NCBI GenBank assembly: GCA_017988135.1
Contig: JAGNSI010000004.1
Coordinates: 1 to 40,797, forward strand
DNA: 40,797 nt
Direction of reading: 5' to 3'
Origin: Pseudarcicella sp.
Lineage (GTDB): Bacteria > Bacteroidota > Bacteroidia > Cytophagales > Spirosomataceae
How positions within the stretch are numbered: the first letter of the stretch is position 1; every line of letters begins with the position of its first letter. The notes below the pieces were generated by a model. That model was not told the DNA's origin, made no database searches, and worked only from the letters and a program-made list of their open reading frames with translations. A program made the position numbers and the translations under genes. This document shows positions 15,884-24,233 of the stretch, in pieces.

Positions 15884-16450
15884 ATGTCAAAAAAAAATAA
15901 TCCAGGATTCGATCCTAAGGAAGTACAATTATTGAAAGATGAATGTAAAGAAGCCAATCAATCGTTCATGTACTTTGAAGACGAAGACCTCCAAGAGCCA
16001 AATGGAGAAGAGTTTGCTCATATTCATTTTGTAGGTTTACACAAAGGGCAAGAAATAATTTACGATTTAGTAATTTATACGCTACGTTTGCACCATGGAA
16101 GTAAAGTATATGAAATGGCTGAGCAAAAAGCCATGAAAAGCTATCCACTTTACATACCGTTAGACAATAGAAACGAAGACTATCAAGCCAATGAAGAGCT
16201 AGACGATGAAGTAGAAGTAATGATACTTGAGTTGATAGAAGAAATTGAAGAAAATGAAGAAGTAAAAGTAAGCGAACATATAGAAATAGATGAAGATTTT
16301 GAATATGGTATAGGATTGGATGTAGCTTTGAATGTAGAAGAAATTACAGACGAAGTGGTTTTGAAATTCATTGACGAATTCAAATCTGGAACATTAAAAC
16401 TTGACAAAACCTTGTATTCATTCAAATCGGAATTTGATGATGAAGATTAA
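15884..16450 (+). CDS. Conserved-looking acidic hypothetical protein
   Basis: 188 aa, not recognised. The N-terminal half (about 1-95) looks folded: GEEFAHIHFVGLHKGQEIIYDLVIYTLRLHHGSKVYEMAEQ suggests a compact alpha/beta domain. The second half is strongly acidic, with many Glu and Asp and a long EVEVMILELIEEIEENEEV stretch, then a final hydrophobic-acidic segment ending FKSEFDDED. No signal peptide or membrane segment. It stands alone between its own promoter region and a terminator. Such acidic cytosolic proteins can be chaperone-like or interaction partners, but no function is assigned. Codon use resembles its neighbours. Confidence 0.75.
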   Translation: MSKKNNPGFDPKEVQLLKDECKEANQSFMYFEDEDLQEPNGEEFAHIHFVGLHKGQEIIYDLVIYTLRLHHGSKVYEMAEQKAMKSYPLYIPLDNRNEDYQANEELDDEVEVMILELIEEIEENEEVKVSEHIEIDEDFEYGIGLDVALNVEEITDEVVLKFIDEFKSGTLKLDKTLYSFKSEFDDED

Positions 16451-16464
16451 TTGATTTTCAAAAG

Positions 16465-16493
16465 AAACTGCCTCAAAAAGGCAGTTTTTTTTT
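16465..16493 (+). terminator. Intrinsic terminator of the acidic-protein gene
   Basis: AAACTGCCT (16465-16473) pairs with AGGCAGTTT (16479-16487), with a run of T reaching 16493. It begins 15 bases after the stop codon. Confidence 0.9.
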
Positions 16494-16795
16494 GTCTTAA
16501 TTTAAGCAAATTCACATCCCCTATTTACTACTATCCATTGCTTCATTAAATAAATACAAATTGACCACAACTTATCTTAAATTTTTGAATCACATTAAAA
16601 CATTCAAATAATAAAAAACAGTTTTCAGAAAATATCTCTTAAAAACGAAAATTATTCATAATTACTATAAATAAAAATAGTATTTCATAGTTACAATAAG
16701 TAATTTTGCAATTCAAAGCTCCTTCCGAATAATACAGATTTATTAAATTCAGTTTCCAAACCTTTGGGCTTTAAGGATTGGTTTAGAGAAAAGAT
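16494..16795 (+). promoter_or_regulatory. Upstream region and candidate promoter of the suf run
   Basis: 302 bases without a gene. TAATTTTG at 16701-16708 fully matches TAnnTTTG and would give a leader of roughly 80 bases before sufC; no good -33 TTG is present. The leader includes CCAAACC and GGATTGG, which can pair imperfectly. No sufB remnant and no recognised Fe-S regulator site were seen. Confidence 0.4.
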
Positions 16796-17554
16796 ATGTT
16801 AAAAATAGAAAATCTACATGCCCAAATCGGGGAGAAAGAAATCCTTAAAGGGCTCAATCTTGAAGTTAAAGCTGGTGAAGTGCATGCAATCATGGGACCA
16901 AATGGTGCAGGAAAAAGTACATTGGCAGCCGTATTGGCCGGCAGAGAAAACTACGAAGTAACTAGTGGTAGCGTAACTTTTGACAGCAAAGATTTGCTAG
17001 AATTAGCCCCTGAAGAAAGAGCGGCAGAAGGTATATTTTTAGCATTTCAATATCCAGTAGAAATACCAGGCGTTTCGACAACCAATTTTCTTAAAACAGC
17101 TGTAAACGAAATAAGAAAATACCACGGTGAAGAACCTATGGATGCAGTACAATTTCTGAAAATGTTTAAACAAAAAATGGCTTATGTAAACATAGAGCAG
17201 TCTTTGATAAACAGAGCATTGAATGAAGGTTTTTCGGGAGGAGAAAAAAAGAAAAATGAGATTTTCCAAATGGCAGTTTTAGACCCTAAACTTGCCATAC
17301 TAGACGAAACAGACTCAGGCTTAGACATTGATGCTTTGAGAATAGTTGCTGAAGGTGTAAATAAACTAAAATCTAAAGACAACGCTGTAATAGTAGTAAC
17401 ACATTATCAAAGACTACTAGACTATATTGTGCCAGATTTTGTACACGTACTTTATAAAGGTAAAATTGTAAAATCTGGAACCAAAGAATTAGCACTGGAG
17501 CTTGAAGAAAGAGGCTATGATTGGATAAAAGCAGAATTGGGCGAAACAGTTTAA
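16796..17554 (+). CDS. sufC: SufC, Fe-S cluster assembly ATPase
   Basis: 252 aa, ABC-type cytosolic ATPase of the SufBC2D scaffold. The Walker A is G34-P-N-G-A-G-K-S-T42, the signature FSGGEKKKNEI, Walker B LAILDETDSGLD, and the switch His lies in VVTHYQR. SufC-specific features are the AFQYPVEIPGV Q-loop and the DETDSGLD motif in place of DEPT. It heads a run in the order C-D-S-E-DUF59-bacilliredoxin; sufB, usually just upstream of sufC in Bacteroidota, is absent here. The start codon ATG at 16796 follows the candidate promoter by about 90 bases. Confidence 0.97.
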   Translation: MLKIENLHAQIGEKEILKGLNLEVKAGEVHAIMGPNGAGKSTLAAVLAGRENYEVTSGSVTFDSKDLLELAPEERAAEGIFLAFQYPVEIPGVSTTNFLKTAVNEIRKYHGEEPMDAVQFLKMFKQKMAYVNIEQSLINRALNEGFSGGEKKKNEIFQMAVLDPKLAILDETDSGLDIDALRIVAEGVNKLKSKDNAVIVVTHYQRLLDYIVPDFVHVLYKGKIVKSGTKELALELEERGYDWIKAELGETV

Positions 17555-17603
17555 AATACACCCCAAACACAATTTCATAGTAAAGAAACGTCATTTGATA
17601 ATA

Positions 17604-18911
17604 ATGGATACCAAAGATTTATTAAAAACTCAATTAGTTACTGATTTCAACCAAAATATCACATCTCAAAAAGATAGTGTTTTGTATGATGTCAGAAAAA
17701 AAGCATTTGAAACTTTCGAAAACCTAAGCTTTCCAACTACAAAGCACGAGGAATGGAAATATTCGAATGTTAAAAATTTAATCAATCAAAATTTTACGTT
17801 TTCTAGTAAAAATAATTTTACAGAAAAAAGCTTAGACGTATTCGAAATACCTAATTTAGAAGGAAATATTCTTTATTTCATCAATGGAATTTACAACGAA
17901 AATCTTTCTAAGATAGTAAGCCCAGCATCAGAAATCACCATAATGAAGCTCAGCGATGCTACGGTAAAATTTCCAGAATTAGTATCAAGTCATTTCAATA
18001 CTTATAATGACAATACGATAAACGCATTTTCAGCACTCAATACTGCTTTAGCATCTGAAGGCGTATTTGTACACGTTCCTGAAAATTCATTTGTAGTACA
18101 ACCAATCATTGTTCGTTATATTACAGATAGCAACAGCGAAAACGTAGGTTTCAATAATAGAAATCTTATCATTGTAGAAAAAAATGCTGAATTGCAAATA
18201 GCTGAATCGTTTAGATCTATTGGCGAAAACAGCGTTTTTACAAATATTATTACTGAATTTTATGTTAAAGATTCTGCCAAAGTACATTATTATAAAGTAC
18301 AAAACGAATCGAACAACAGCTTTCATATAGGCACAACCAACGTAGTTCAAAAAGACCATTCTGTATTTTCGGCAAACACCGTTACAGCCAATGGTGGTTT
18401 TGTAAGAAACAACCTAAATATAAAAATTGACGGTGAATTTGCAGAAGCAAATATGTTTGGACTTTACATTCCAGATGAAAAGCAACACATTGACAACCAT
18501 ACAGTTGTAGACCATGCCAAGCCAAATTCAAATTCAAACGAGTTTTATAAAGGTATTCTTAATGGTAATTCTACAGGTGTTTTCAATGGTAAAATATTTG
18601 TAAGAGAAGATGCACAAAAAACCAATGCATTTCAATCTTGCAAAAACGTATTGGCTTCGGAAAACGCAAGCATGAACACCAAACCACAGCTGGAAATTTG
18701 GGCAGATGACGTAAAATGCTCACACGGAACTACCACAGGTCAGCTCAACGAAGACGCACTTTTTTATCTTCAATCGAGAGGGATTTCTAAGGAATCTGCA
18801 AAATCGTTACTTATGTTGGCTTTTACACAAGATGTAATTGACAAAATGGAAATTCCAGCCATCAAAGAATACTTACAAACTTTGGTAGCCGAAAAAATTC
18901 AAGGTTTATAA
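17604..18911 (+). CDS. sufD: SufD, Fe-S scaffold subunit
   Basis: 435 aa from the ATG at 17604 (MDTKDLLK); an upstream in-frame TTG at 17595 is less likely. The N-terminal SFPTTKHEEWKYSNVKNL is the typical SufD opening, and the body is the right-handed beta-helix of the SufB/SufD family. The C-terminal block FNGKIFVREDAQKTNAFQ, NTKPQLEIWADDVKCSHG and GQLNEDALFYLQSRGIS carries the conserved Cys-His near the SufB-SufD interface. It partners SufC and a SufB encoded elsewhere. It begins about 50 bases after sufC in the same direction. Confidence 0.96.
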   Translation: MDTKDLLKTQLVTDFNQNITSQKDSVLYDVRKKAFETFENLSFPTTKHEEWKYSNVKNLINQNFTFSSKNNFTEKSLDVFEIPNLEGNILYFINGIYNENLSKIVSPASEITIMKLSDATVKFPELVSSHFNTYNDNTINAFSALNTALASEGVFVHVPENSFVVQPIIVRYITDSNSENVGFNNRNLIIVEKNAELQIAESFRSIGENSVFTNIITEFYVKDSAKVHYYKVQNESNNSFHIGTTNVVQKDHSVFSANTVTANGGFVRNNLNIKIDGEFAEANMFGLYIPDEKQHIDNHTVVDHAKPNSNSNEFYKGILNGNSTGVFNGKIFVREDAQKTNAFQSCKNVLASENASMNTKPQLEIWADDVKCSHGTTTGQLNEDALFYLQSRGISKESAKSLLMLAFTQDVIDKMEIPAIKEYLQTLVAEKIQGL

Positions 18912-18943
18912 AACAATAGTAAATAGTTTTTAAAAAACACAAA

Positions 18944-20167
18944 ATGAGCGGTATAGACATTCATAAAATTAGAGCACAATTTCCGATTTTAAATCAAAAA
19001 ATTCACGGAAAAGACCTTGTATATTTTGATAATGCCGCCACCACCCAAAAACCTCAAATAGTAATTGATGCAATTGCCGAATATTATCTCAAAGACAATG
19101 CAAATATTCACAGAGGTATTCACAGCCTAGCAGAAAGGGCTACAAAAAACTTTGAAGAGACCAGAGAAACAGTAAGGAAGTTTTTAGGAGCATCGAGTAT
19201 TGAAGAAATAATTTTCACATCTGGTACCACTCAAGGTATAAATCTTGTTGCTAGTTCATTTGGTAATGCTTTTATACAAAAAGGCGATCAAATTATTATT
19301 TCAGGGCTAGAGCATCATTCCAATATTGTGCCTTGGCAAATGCTTTGCGAAAGCAAAGGTATAGAACTAAAAATAATACCGGTTAATGATTTAGGCGAAT
19401 TAGAAATTGACAAATTCGAACAATTATTAAATCCAAGAGTAAAAATAGTTGCATTGAATCATGTGTCTAATTCATTAGGAACCATCAATCCTATAAAGAC
19501 AATCATAGATTTATCGCACAATATTGGAGCCAAAGTACTCATAGATGGGGCTCAAGCAAGCTCACACATAGATATTGATGTGCAAGCTTTAGATGTAGAC
19601 TTTTATGTATTTTCTGCCCATAAACTATATGGGCCCACAGGAATAGGTGTACTGTACGGAAAAAAAGAATTATTAGAAAAAATGCCCCCTTACATGGGAG
19701 GAGGCGAAATGATAAAAGAAGTAAGTTTTGAAAAAACAACTTTCAACGACTTACCTTATAAATTTGAAGCTGGTACACCCAATATTGCAGATGTTGTAGC
19801 CTTAAAGGCAGCCATTGATTTCATTAACGAAATAGGCAAAAACAACATCCAAAACCATGAAAACGAATTATTGAAATACGCTACAGCACAACTTTCAGAT
19901 ATAAAAGGTCTAAAAATTATAGGTGAAGCCAAAGAAAAAATAGCTGTAATCAGCTTTATAATTGAAGGAATTCACCACCAAGACATTGGTATATTGCTAG
20001 ATACACAAGGAATTGCGGTGCGTACAGGTCATCATTGCACACAACCACTTATGCAAAGATTTGGTATTGCTGGAACTTCCAGGGCCTCATTTGCTGTTTA
20101 CAACACATTCGAAGAAGTAGATAAGTTAAAAGCAGGTCTAGAAAAAGTAATTAAAATGATGCAATAA
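18944..20167 (+). CDS. sufS: SufS cysteine desulfurase
   Basis: 407 aa, PLP-dependent group II (SufS/CsdA-like) desulfurase that takes sulfur from cysteine as a persulfide. It has the N-terminal YFDNAATTQKP, the PLP-stacking histidine region EHHSNIVPW, DGAQASSH, the PLP lysine K227 in FSAHKLYGPTGIG, and the catalytic C365 in RTGHHCTQPLM. The short, structured active-site loop without the IscS insertion agrees with type II enzymes that need SufE. sufE follows 18 bases downstream. Confidence 0.97.
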   Translation: MSGIDIHKIRAQFPILNQKIHGKDLVYFDNAATTQKPQIVIDAIAEYYLKDNANIHRGIHSLAERATKNFEETRETVRKFLGASSIEEIIFTSGTTQGINLVASSFGNAFIQKGDQIIISGLEHHSNIVPWQMLCESKGIELKIIPVNDLGELEIDKFEQLLNPRVKIVALNHVSNSLGTINPIKTIIDLSHNIGAKVLIDGAQASSHIDIDVQALDVDFYVFSAHKLYGPTGIGVLYGKKELLEKMPPYMGGGEMIKEVSFEKTTFNDLPYKFEAGTPNIADVVALKAAIDFINEIGKNNIQNHENELLKYATAQLSDIKGLKIIGEAKEKIAVISFIIEGIHHQDIGILLDTQGIAVRTGHHCTQPLMQRFGIAGTSRASFAVYNTFEEVDKLKAGLEKVIKMMQ

Positions 20168-20185
20168 TTAAGCATTTACAAAATA

Positions 20186-20608
20186 ATGAGTATCAACGAA
20201 ATACAAGACGAAATCATCGAAGAGTTTGAACTATTTGATGACTGGGCAGACAAGTACGAATACATCATAGATTTAGGCAAAAAACTAAAAGCATTACCTG
20301 AATCACAAAAAACGGATGAAAATATCATAAAAGGCTGCCAAAGTAAAGTATGGCTAGATGCAAAATTAGAAAACGGAAATATACTTTTTGAAGCTGACTC
20401 TGAAGCCATTATTGTAAAAGGACTTGTAAATATGCTTATTAGAGTTCTTTCTGAGCAAACACCTGAAGATATTGCAAAAGCAAATTTATATTTTATTGAT
20501 AAAATAGGTATGACTTCGCATTTGGCTCAAACACGTTCTAATGGTTTGGCTTCTATGGTAAAACAAATGAAAATATACGCTTTGATACATTCAAACCAAA
20601 CAATATGA
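20186..20608 (+). CDS. sufE: SufE sulfur acceptor
   Basis: 140 aa. It accepts the persulfide from SufS and passes it to the SufBCD scaffold. The catalytic Cys is C51 in IIKGCQSKVWLDAKLENG, the same position as in E. coli SufE. The opening EIQDEIIEEFELFDDWADKYEYIIDLGKKL... is typical. Its TGA overlaps the next ATG (ATGA), so the DUF59 gene is translationally coupled. Confidence 0.96.
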   Translation: MSINEIQDEIIEEFELFDDWADKYEYIIDLGKKLKALPESQKTDENIIKGCQSKVWLDAKLENGNILFEADSEAIIVKGLVNMLIRVLSEQTPEDIAKANLYFIDKIGMTSHLAQTRSNGLASMVKQMKIYALIHSNQTI

Positions 20609-20916
20609 CAGAGTTAGAGCTAAAAGAAGAAGTAATAAAGGCTATAAAAAACGTATATGATCCAGAAATTCCTGTAGATGTATACGAGTTAGGTTTGATA
20701 TACGACATAAAGGTTTTTCCGATCAATAATGTGTACGTAACCATGACTTTAACTTCTCCATCATGTCCTTCAGCCGAAGCAATTCCAATAGAAGTCGAAC
20801 AAAAAATCAGAGACATAGAAGGCGTAACAGACGTAACGGTAGAACTTACATTCGACCCGCCATATAGCCAAGATATGATGTCTGAAGTAGCCAAATTGGA
20901 ACTTGGATTCATGTAA
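20605..20916 (+). CDS. DUF59/MIP18-family Fe-S assembly factor (SufT-like)
   Basis: 103 aa. A single MIP18/DUF59 domain with DPEIPVDVYELGLIYDI, the conserved Cys in LTSPSCPSAE and LTFDPPYSQDMMS. Proteins of this family (SufT, CIA2, PaaD-like) help carry or mature Fe-S clusters; the position as last core gene of a suf run supports that role. It overlaps sufE by 4 bases. It lacks any N-terminal extension, so it is the short form. Confidence 0.93.
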   Translation: MTELELKEEVIKAIKNVYDPEIPVDVYELGLIYDIKVFPINNVYVTMTLTSPSCPSAEAIPIEVEQKIRDIEGVTDVTVELTFDPPYSQDMMSEVAKLELGFM

Positions 20917-20939
20917 TTTATTATAAATAGAACAAAAAT

Positions 20940-21353
20940 ATGTACCCAGAACATTTAGTAGCACCCATGCGTGCTGATATAGTACAAGGTGGATTTAAAG
21001 AATTGAAATCAGCCTCAGAAGTAAGCGAAACGATGAAAGAAAAAGGAACAACCTTGGTATTCATCAACTCTGTATGCGGTTGTTCGGCTAGCACAGCAAG
21101 ACCTGGCGTAAAAGCAGCAGTGTCTAATTCTGCCAATAAACCCAATACTTTAGTCACTGTGTTTGCAGGTGTAGATAGCGAAGCAGTACAAAAAGTAAGA
21201 GAATTTACAGCGCCTTATCCTCCTTCTTCTCCATCTATTGCACTTTTTAAAGATGGTGAATTGGTTCATTTTGTAGAAAGACACAATATTGAAGGTCGCT
21301 CTGCCCAAATGATAGCCGACCATTTAGGAATGGTATTTGAAGAATATTGCTAA
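20940..21353 (+). CDS. Bacilliredoxin, BrxA/BrxB family (YphP/YqiW)
   Basis: 137 aa, thioredoxin-fold protein with the unusual active site C46-G-C48 in FINSVCGCSASTARP and a C-terminal Cys at the last residue. Known members remove bacillithiol from proteins; Bacteroidota of several lineages have homologues, though whether this organism makes bacillithiol cannot be told from here. It lies 23 bases after the DUF59 gene, at the end of the suf run, and is followed by a strong terminator, so it is probably in the same transcript and links redox repair with Fe-S supply. Confidence 0.93.
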   Translation: MYPEHLVAPMRADIVQGGFKELKSASEVSETMKEKGTTLVFINSVCGCSASTARPGVKAAVSNSANKPNTLVTVFAGVDSEAVQKVREFTAPYPPSSPSIALFKDGELVHFVERHNIEGRSAQMIADHLGMVFEEYC

Positions 21354-21360
21354 TAGTAAA

Positions 21361-21399
21361 CAAAAAGCATCTCTACTTTTTTAAATGAGATGCTTTTTG
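21361..21399. terminator. Bidirectional terminator at the end of the suf run
   Basis: CAAAAAGCATCTC (21361-21373) and GAGATGCTTTTTG (21387-21399) form a perfect 13-bp stem with a 13-base loop, followed by a T-run. It lies between the bacilliredoxin gene and the convergent SDR gene. Confidence 0.9.
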
Positions 21400-21409
21400 T
21401 TTTTTCAGA

Positions 21410-22165
21410 CTACAAATCACGCTTCAAAACCATAGCCGAAGCTTGAGCCAAAGGCAGCAATGTTATGTCTGCAACCACCACATGAGCTGGTCGAGTAACT
21501 GCAAAGGCAATCACATCTGCAACATCTTCTGCTATTAAAGGTTTAAATCCATTATAAACGGCATCAGCTCTATTTGCATCACCTTTGAAACGAATCAAAG
21601 AAAATTCAGTCTCTACAGCACCGGGAGCTACATTGATCACTTTGATACCAAAAGGATTTAAGTCTAATCGCATTCCAGACGAAATAGCTTCAACTGCCAT
21701 TTTTGAGGCACAATAAATATTACCATTTGGATAGGTTGCTTTGCCTGCAATCGAACTTAAATTAACGATACAGCCACTTTTTCGAGCAACCATTTTCGGA
21801 ATAATTGTATTTGAAACATACAACAAACCTTTTACATTTCCATCTATCATAGCATCCCAATCTGCTACATTTCCGTCTTGAATAGGGCTCAAACCATGTG
21901 CGTTACCCGCACTATTTATCAAAATATCTATTTCTGCAAATTCTTGAGGCAAAGACGAAATAGCCATTTCAACTTCGTTTCGATTTCTGACATCAAAAAT
22001 TAAAGTATAAACATTTACAGATTCAGACAATTGTTCTTTTAATTCGTTTAAAATTTCTTCTCTTCGTCCACATAACACTAAATCAATACCCAAAGCTGCC
22101 AAAGCATAAGCTGTGGCTTTTCCTATGCCTGAAGTAGCTCCAGTAATTAAGGCTAATTTTCCCAT
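21410..22165 (-). CDS. Short-chain dehydrogenase/reductase (YdfG-like)
   Basis: 251 aa, NAD(P)-dependent SDR. The cofactor motif G9-A-T-S-G-I-G15 is intact, NSAG (about 84-87) follows, and the catalytic triad is S138 (VNLSSIAG), Y151 and K155 (NIYCASK). An Arg pair after strand 2 (CGRREE) favours NADP(H). The closest group seems to be the YdfG-type 3-hydroxy acid/serine dehydrogenases, but the substrate cannot be fixed. It is divergent from grpE across a 217-base spacer. The stop is TAG. Confidence 0.9.
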   Translation of the reverse strand: MGKLALITGATSGIGKATAYALAALGIDLVLCGRREEILNELKEQLSESVNVYTLIFDVRNRNEVEMAISSLPQEFAEIDILINSAGNAHGLSPIQDGNVADWDAMIDGNVKGLLYVSNTIIPKMVARKSGCIVNLSSIAGKATYPNGNIYCASKMAVEAISSGMRLDLNPFGIKVINVAPGAVETEFSLIRFKGDANRADAVYNGFKPLIAEDVADVIAFAVTRPAHVVVADITLLPLAQASAMVLKRDL

Positions 22166-22382
22166 TTTAATATATTGTTTTAAAAAATTATTTTATAAAC
22201 GTAAAATCAATGTTACATTTTCAATCCAAAAAAAGAATACTGCCAATATGTCATTTATTGAAAGATGGCAAAGCTTTTGTTTATTAAATTATTCACTCAT
22301 TTTAAATAAATAACTGTCAAAACATAAAAACTTTGACAAAAATAACATCTTTATCAAAAGAAAATATTATTTGTAAATCATT

Positions 22383-22925
22383 ATGCATAATAAAGAAGAA
22401 AACGAAAACACTGAAAACGAATTAGTAACAGATACTATCGAAAACGAAAATACAGAGTCGATTACTGAAGAAACTACGGTAGAGCTTTCTGACTTAGAAA
22501 AAACACAAATTGAACTAGCAGAAATCAAAGAAAAATACCTTCGTTTGTACTCTGATTTTGACAATTTCAGAAAAAGAACTGCCAAAGAAAAAATAGATTT
22601 AATACAAACGGCTTCTTCATCTTTGATAGTTGATTTGCTTTCTACACTTGACGATTACCAAAGAGCAGAAGCTAATGCTACAGAAGGCGAAATATCAGAA
22701 GGTATCCAGTTGATTTTCAGTAAATTGATGAATACTTTGCAAAACAAAGGATTAAAAGAAATGGACGCTAAAGGTCAAAAGTTTGATGCCGATTTTCACG
22801 AAGCCATCACTCAATTTCCTGCCCCTACAGAAGCCGACAAAGGAAATGTGTTTGACGTGGTAGAAAAAGGATATATTCTCAACGATAAAGTAATACGATT
22901 TGCAAAAGTTGTGGTAGCAAATTAA
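22383..22925 (+). CDS. grpE: GrpE, nucleotide exchange factor of DnaK
   Basis: 180 aa. The N-terminal ~45 residues are acidic and disordered-looking (Glu, Asn, Thr-rich), followed by a long coiled-coil helix (ELAEIKEKYLRLYSDFDNFRKRTAKEK) and the C-terminal beta-domain (FDADFHEAITQFPAPTEADKGNVFDVVEKGYILNDKVIRFAKV in pieces), all in the standard GrpE order. It releases ADP from DnaK in the cytosol. dnaJ follows 59 bases downstream, likely co-transcribed. Confidence 0.96.
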   Translation: MHNKEENENTENELVTDTIENENTESITEETTVELSDLEKTQIELAEIKEKYLRLYSDFDNFRKRTAKEKIDLIQTASSSLIVDLLSTLDDYQRAEANATEGEISEGIQLIFSKLMNTLQNKGLKEMDAKGQKFDADFHEAITQFPAPTEADKGNVFDVVEKGYILNDKVIRFAKVVVAN

Positions 22926-22984
22926 TATTTATTGAATTTATTATACCTCAAGTGTTTTACCCTTAAGGATTAGAAAAAACCAAA

Positions 22985-24130
22985 ATGGCAAAGAGAGATT
23001 ATTACGAAATATTGGGCGTTTCTAGAAATGCAAATGACGATGAAATAAAAAAGGCTTACAGAAAATTAGCCATACAATATCATCCAGACAAAAACCCTGA
23101 CAATCCTGCTGCAGAAGAGAAATTCAAAGAAGGTGCAGAAGCATATGAAGTGTTGTCTGATGGAAATAAGCGTGCTAGGTATGACCAATACGGACATGCT
23201 GGTATGGGTGGAGCCTCGGGTGGTGGTTCTGGACACATGAATATGGAAGATATTTTCAGTCAGTTTGGAAATGTGTTTGGAGACGAAAGTCCATTTGGTA
23301 GTTTTTTTGGCGGCGGAGGTGGTCGTGGACAAAGGCAAAGAAAAGGCACAGACCTTAGAATAAAACTAAAAATGAACCTTGAGGAAGTTGCCTTAGGAAC
23401 AGAAAAGAAAATAAAAGTAAAACGTTACGTTACCTGTAAACCTTGCTCAGGAAATGGTGCAAAAAATGGTACAGAGCTACAATCTTGTCAAACTTGCCAA
23501 GGAAGTGGTCAAGTAAAAAGAGTACAAAATACCATGCTCGGGCAAATGATGACAACAGCCGTTTGTCCTACTTGTAACGGTGATGGTAAAATGATAAAAA
23601 CCCGATGTGAAGCCTGTTTTGGTGAAGGAAGGGTTTTAGAAGAAGAAATTATACCTATTAAAATTCCTGCAGGAGTAGCAGACGGAATGCAATTATCTAT
23701 GTCTGGCAAAGGTAATGTACCCGTAAGAGGTGGAATTGCAGGCGATTTATTGATTGCCATAGAAGAGGAAGCACATGAAGTATTGCACCGTGATGGCAAT
23801 AACGTAGTTTACGACCTTTATATCAACTTTGCAGATGCTGCCTTAGGTACAGCGGTTGAAGTACCAACTATCACCGGAAAAGCAAGAATTAGCATAGAAG
23901 CAGGTACACAAGGTGGAAAAATTTTAAGACTTAAAGGAAAAGGAATAAAAGAATTGAACGGATATGGAACTGGAGATCAGCTAGTTCATGTGAATGTTTG
24001 GACACCAAAAGCTTTGAACAGCGAAGAAAAAGAAATTTTAGAAAAGCTAAGAACAGCAACAAATTTCCAGCCCAAACCTGCTAAAACTGACAAAGGTTTT
24101 TTTGAAAAAATGAAAGAATTTTTCAATTAA
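22985..24130 (+). CDS. dnaJ: DnaJ, Hsp40 co-chaperone
   Basis: 381 aa, full type I DnaJ. The J domain (1-70) has the HPD motif in [10 protein letters not shown], followed by a Gly/Phe-rich linker ([10 protein letters not shown]..., GSFFGGGGG). The zinc domain has the four CxxCxGxG-type repeats: [24 protein letters not shown] and CEACFGEG. The C-terminal substrate-binding domains are complete. It delivers unfolded clients to DnaK and stimulates its ATPase. It is paired with grpE and ends at a strong terminator; dnaK is not in the window. Confidence 0.97.
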   Translation: MAKRDYYEILGVSRNANDDEIKKAYRKLAIQYHPDKNPDNPAAEEKFKEGAEAYEVLSDGNKRARYDQYGHAGMGGASGGGSGHMNMEDIFSQFGNVFGDESPFGSFFGGGGGRGQRQRKGTDLRIKLKMNLEEVALGTEKKIKVKRYVTCKPCSGNGAKNGTELQSCQTCQGSGQVKRVQNTMLGQMMTTAVCPTCNGDGKMIKTRCEACFGEGRVLEEEIIPIKIPAGVADGMQLSMSGKGNVPVRGGIAGDLLIAIEEEAHEVLHRDGNNVVYDLYINFADAALGTAVEVPTITGKARISIEAGTQGGKILRLKGKGIKELNGYGTGDQLVHVNVWTPKALNSEEKEILEKLRTATNFQPKPAKTDKGFFEKMKEFFN

Positions 24131-24146
24131 ACTGACTCTTATTAAC

Positions 24147-24191
24147 AAAAAAAAATCTAGCTGAATCGTTGAGACAGCTAGATTTTTTTTT
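24147..24191. terminator. Bidirectional terminator after dnaJ
   Basis: A-run plus ATCTAGCTG pairs with CAGCTAGAT plus T-run (perfect core of 13 bp at 24151-24163 and 24175-24187, loop 11 bases), between convergent dnaJ and the radical SAM gene. Confidence 0.9.
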
Positions 24192-24233
24192 GTATTTTTT
24201 TGAAATTTCAAGCTTAAATCAGACAAATTCAAA

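Noticed and set aside
16183-16425. Minus-strand Ser-rich frame opposite the acidic protein
   Set aside because: It is the antisense of an acidic, Glu-rich coding sequence (GAA/TTC bias) and has no independent support.
16494-16795. A hidden sufB fragment or riboswitch upstream of sufC
   Set aside because: All frames are short and unlike SufB; pairing in the leader is weak and matches no riboswitch I know.
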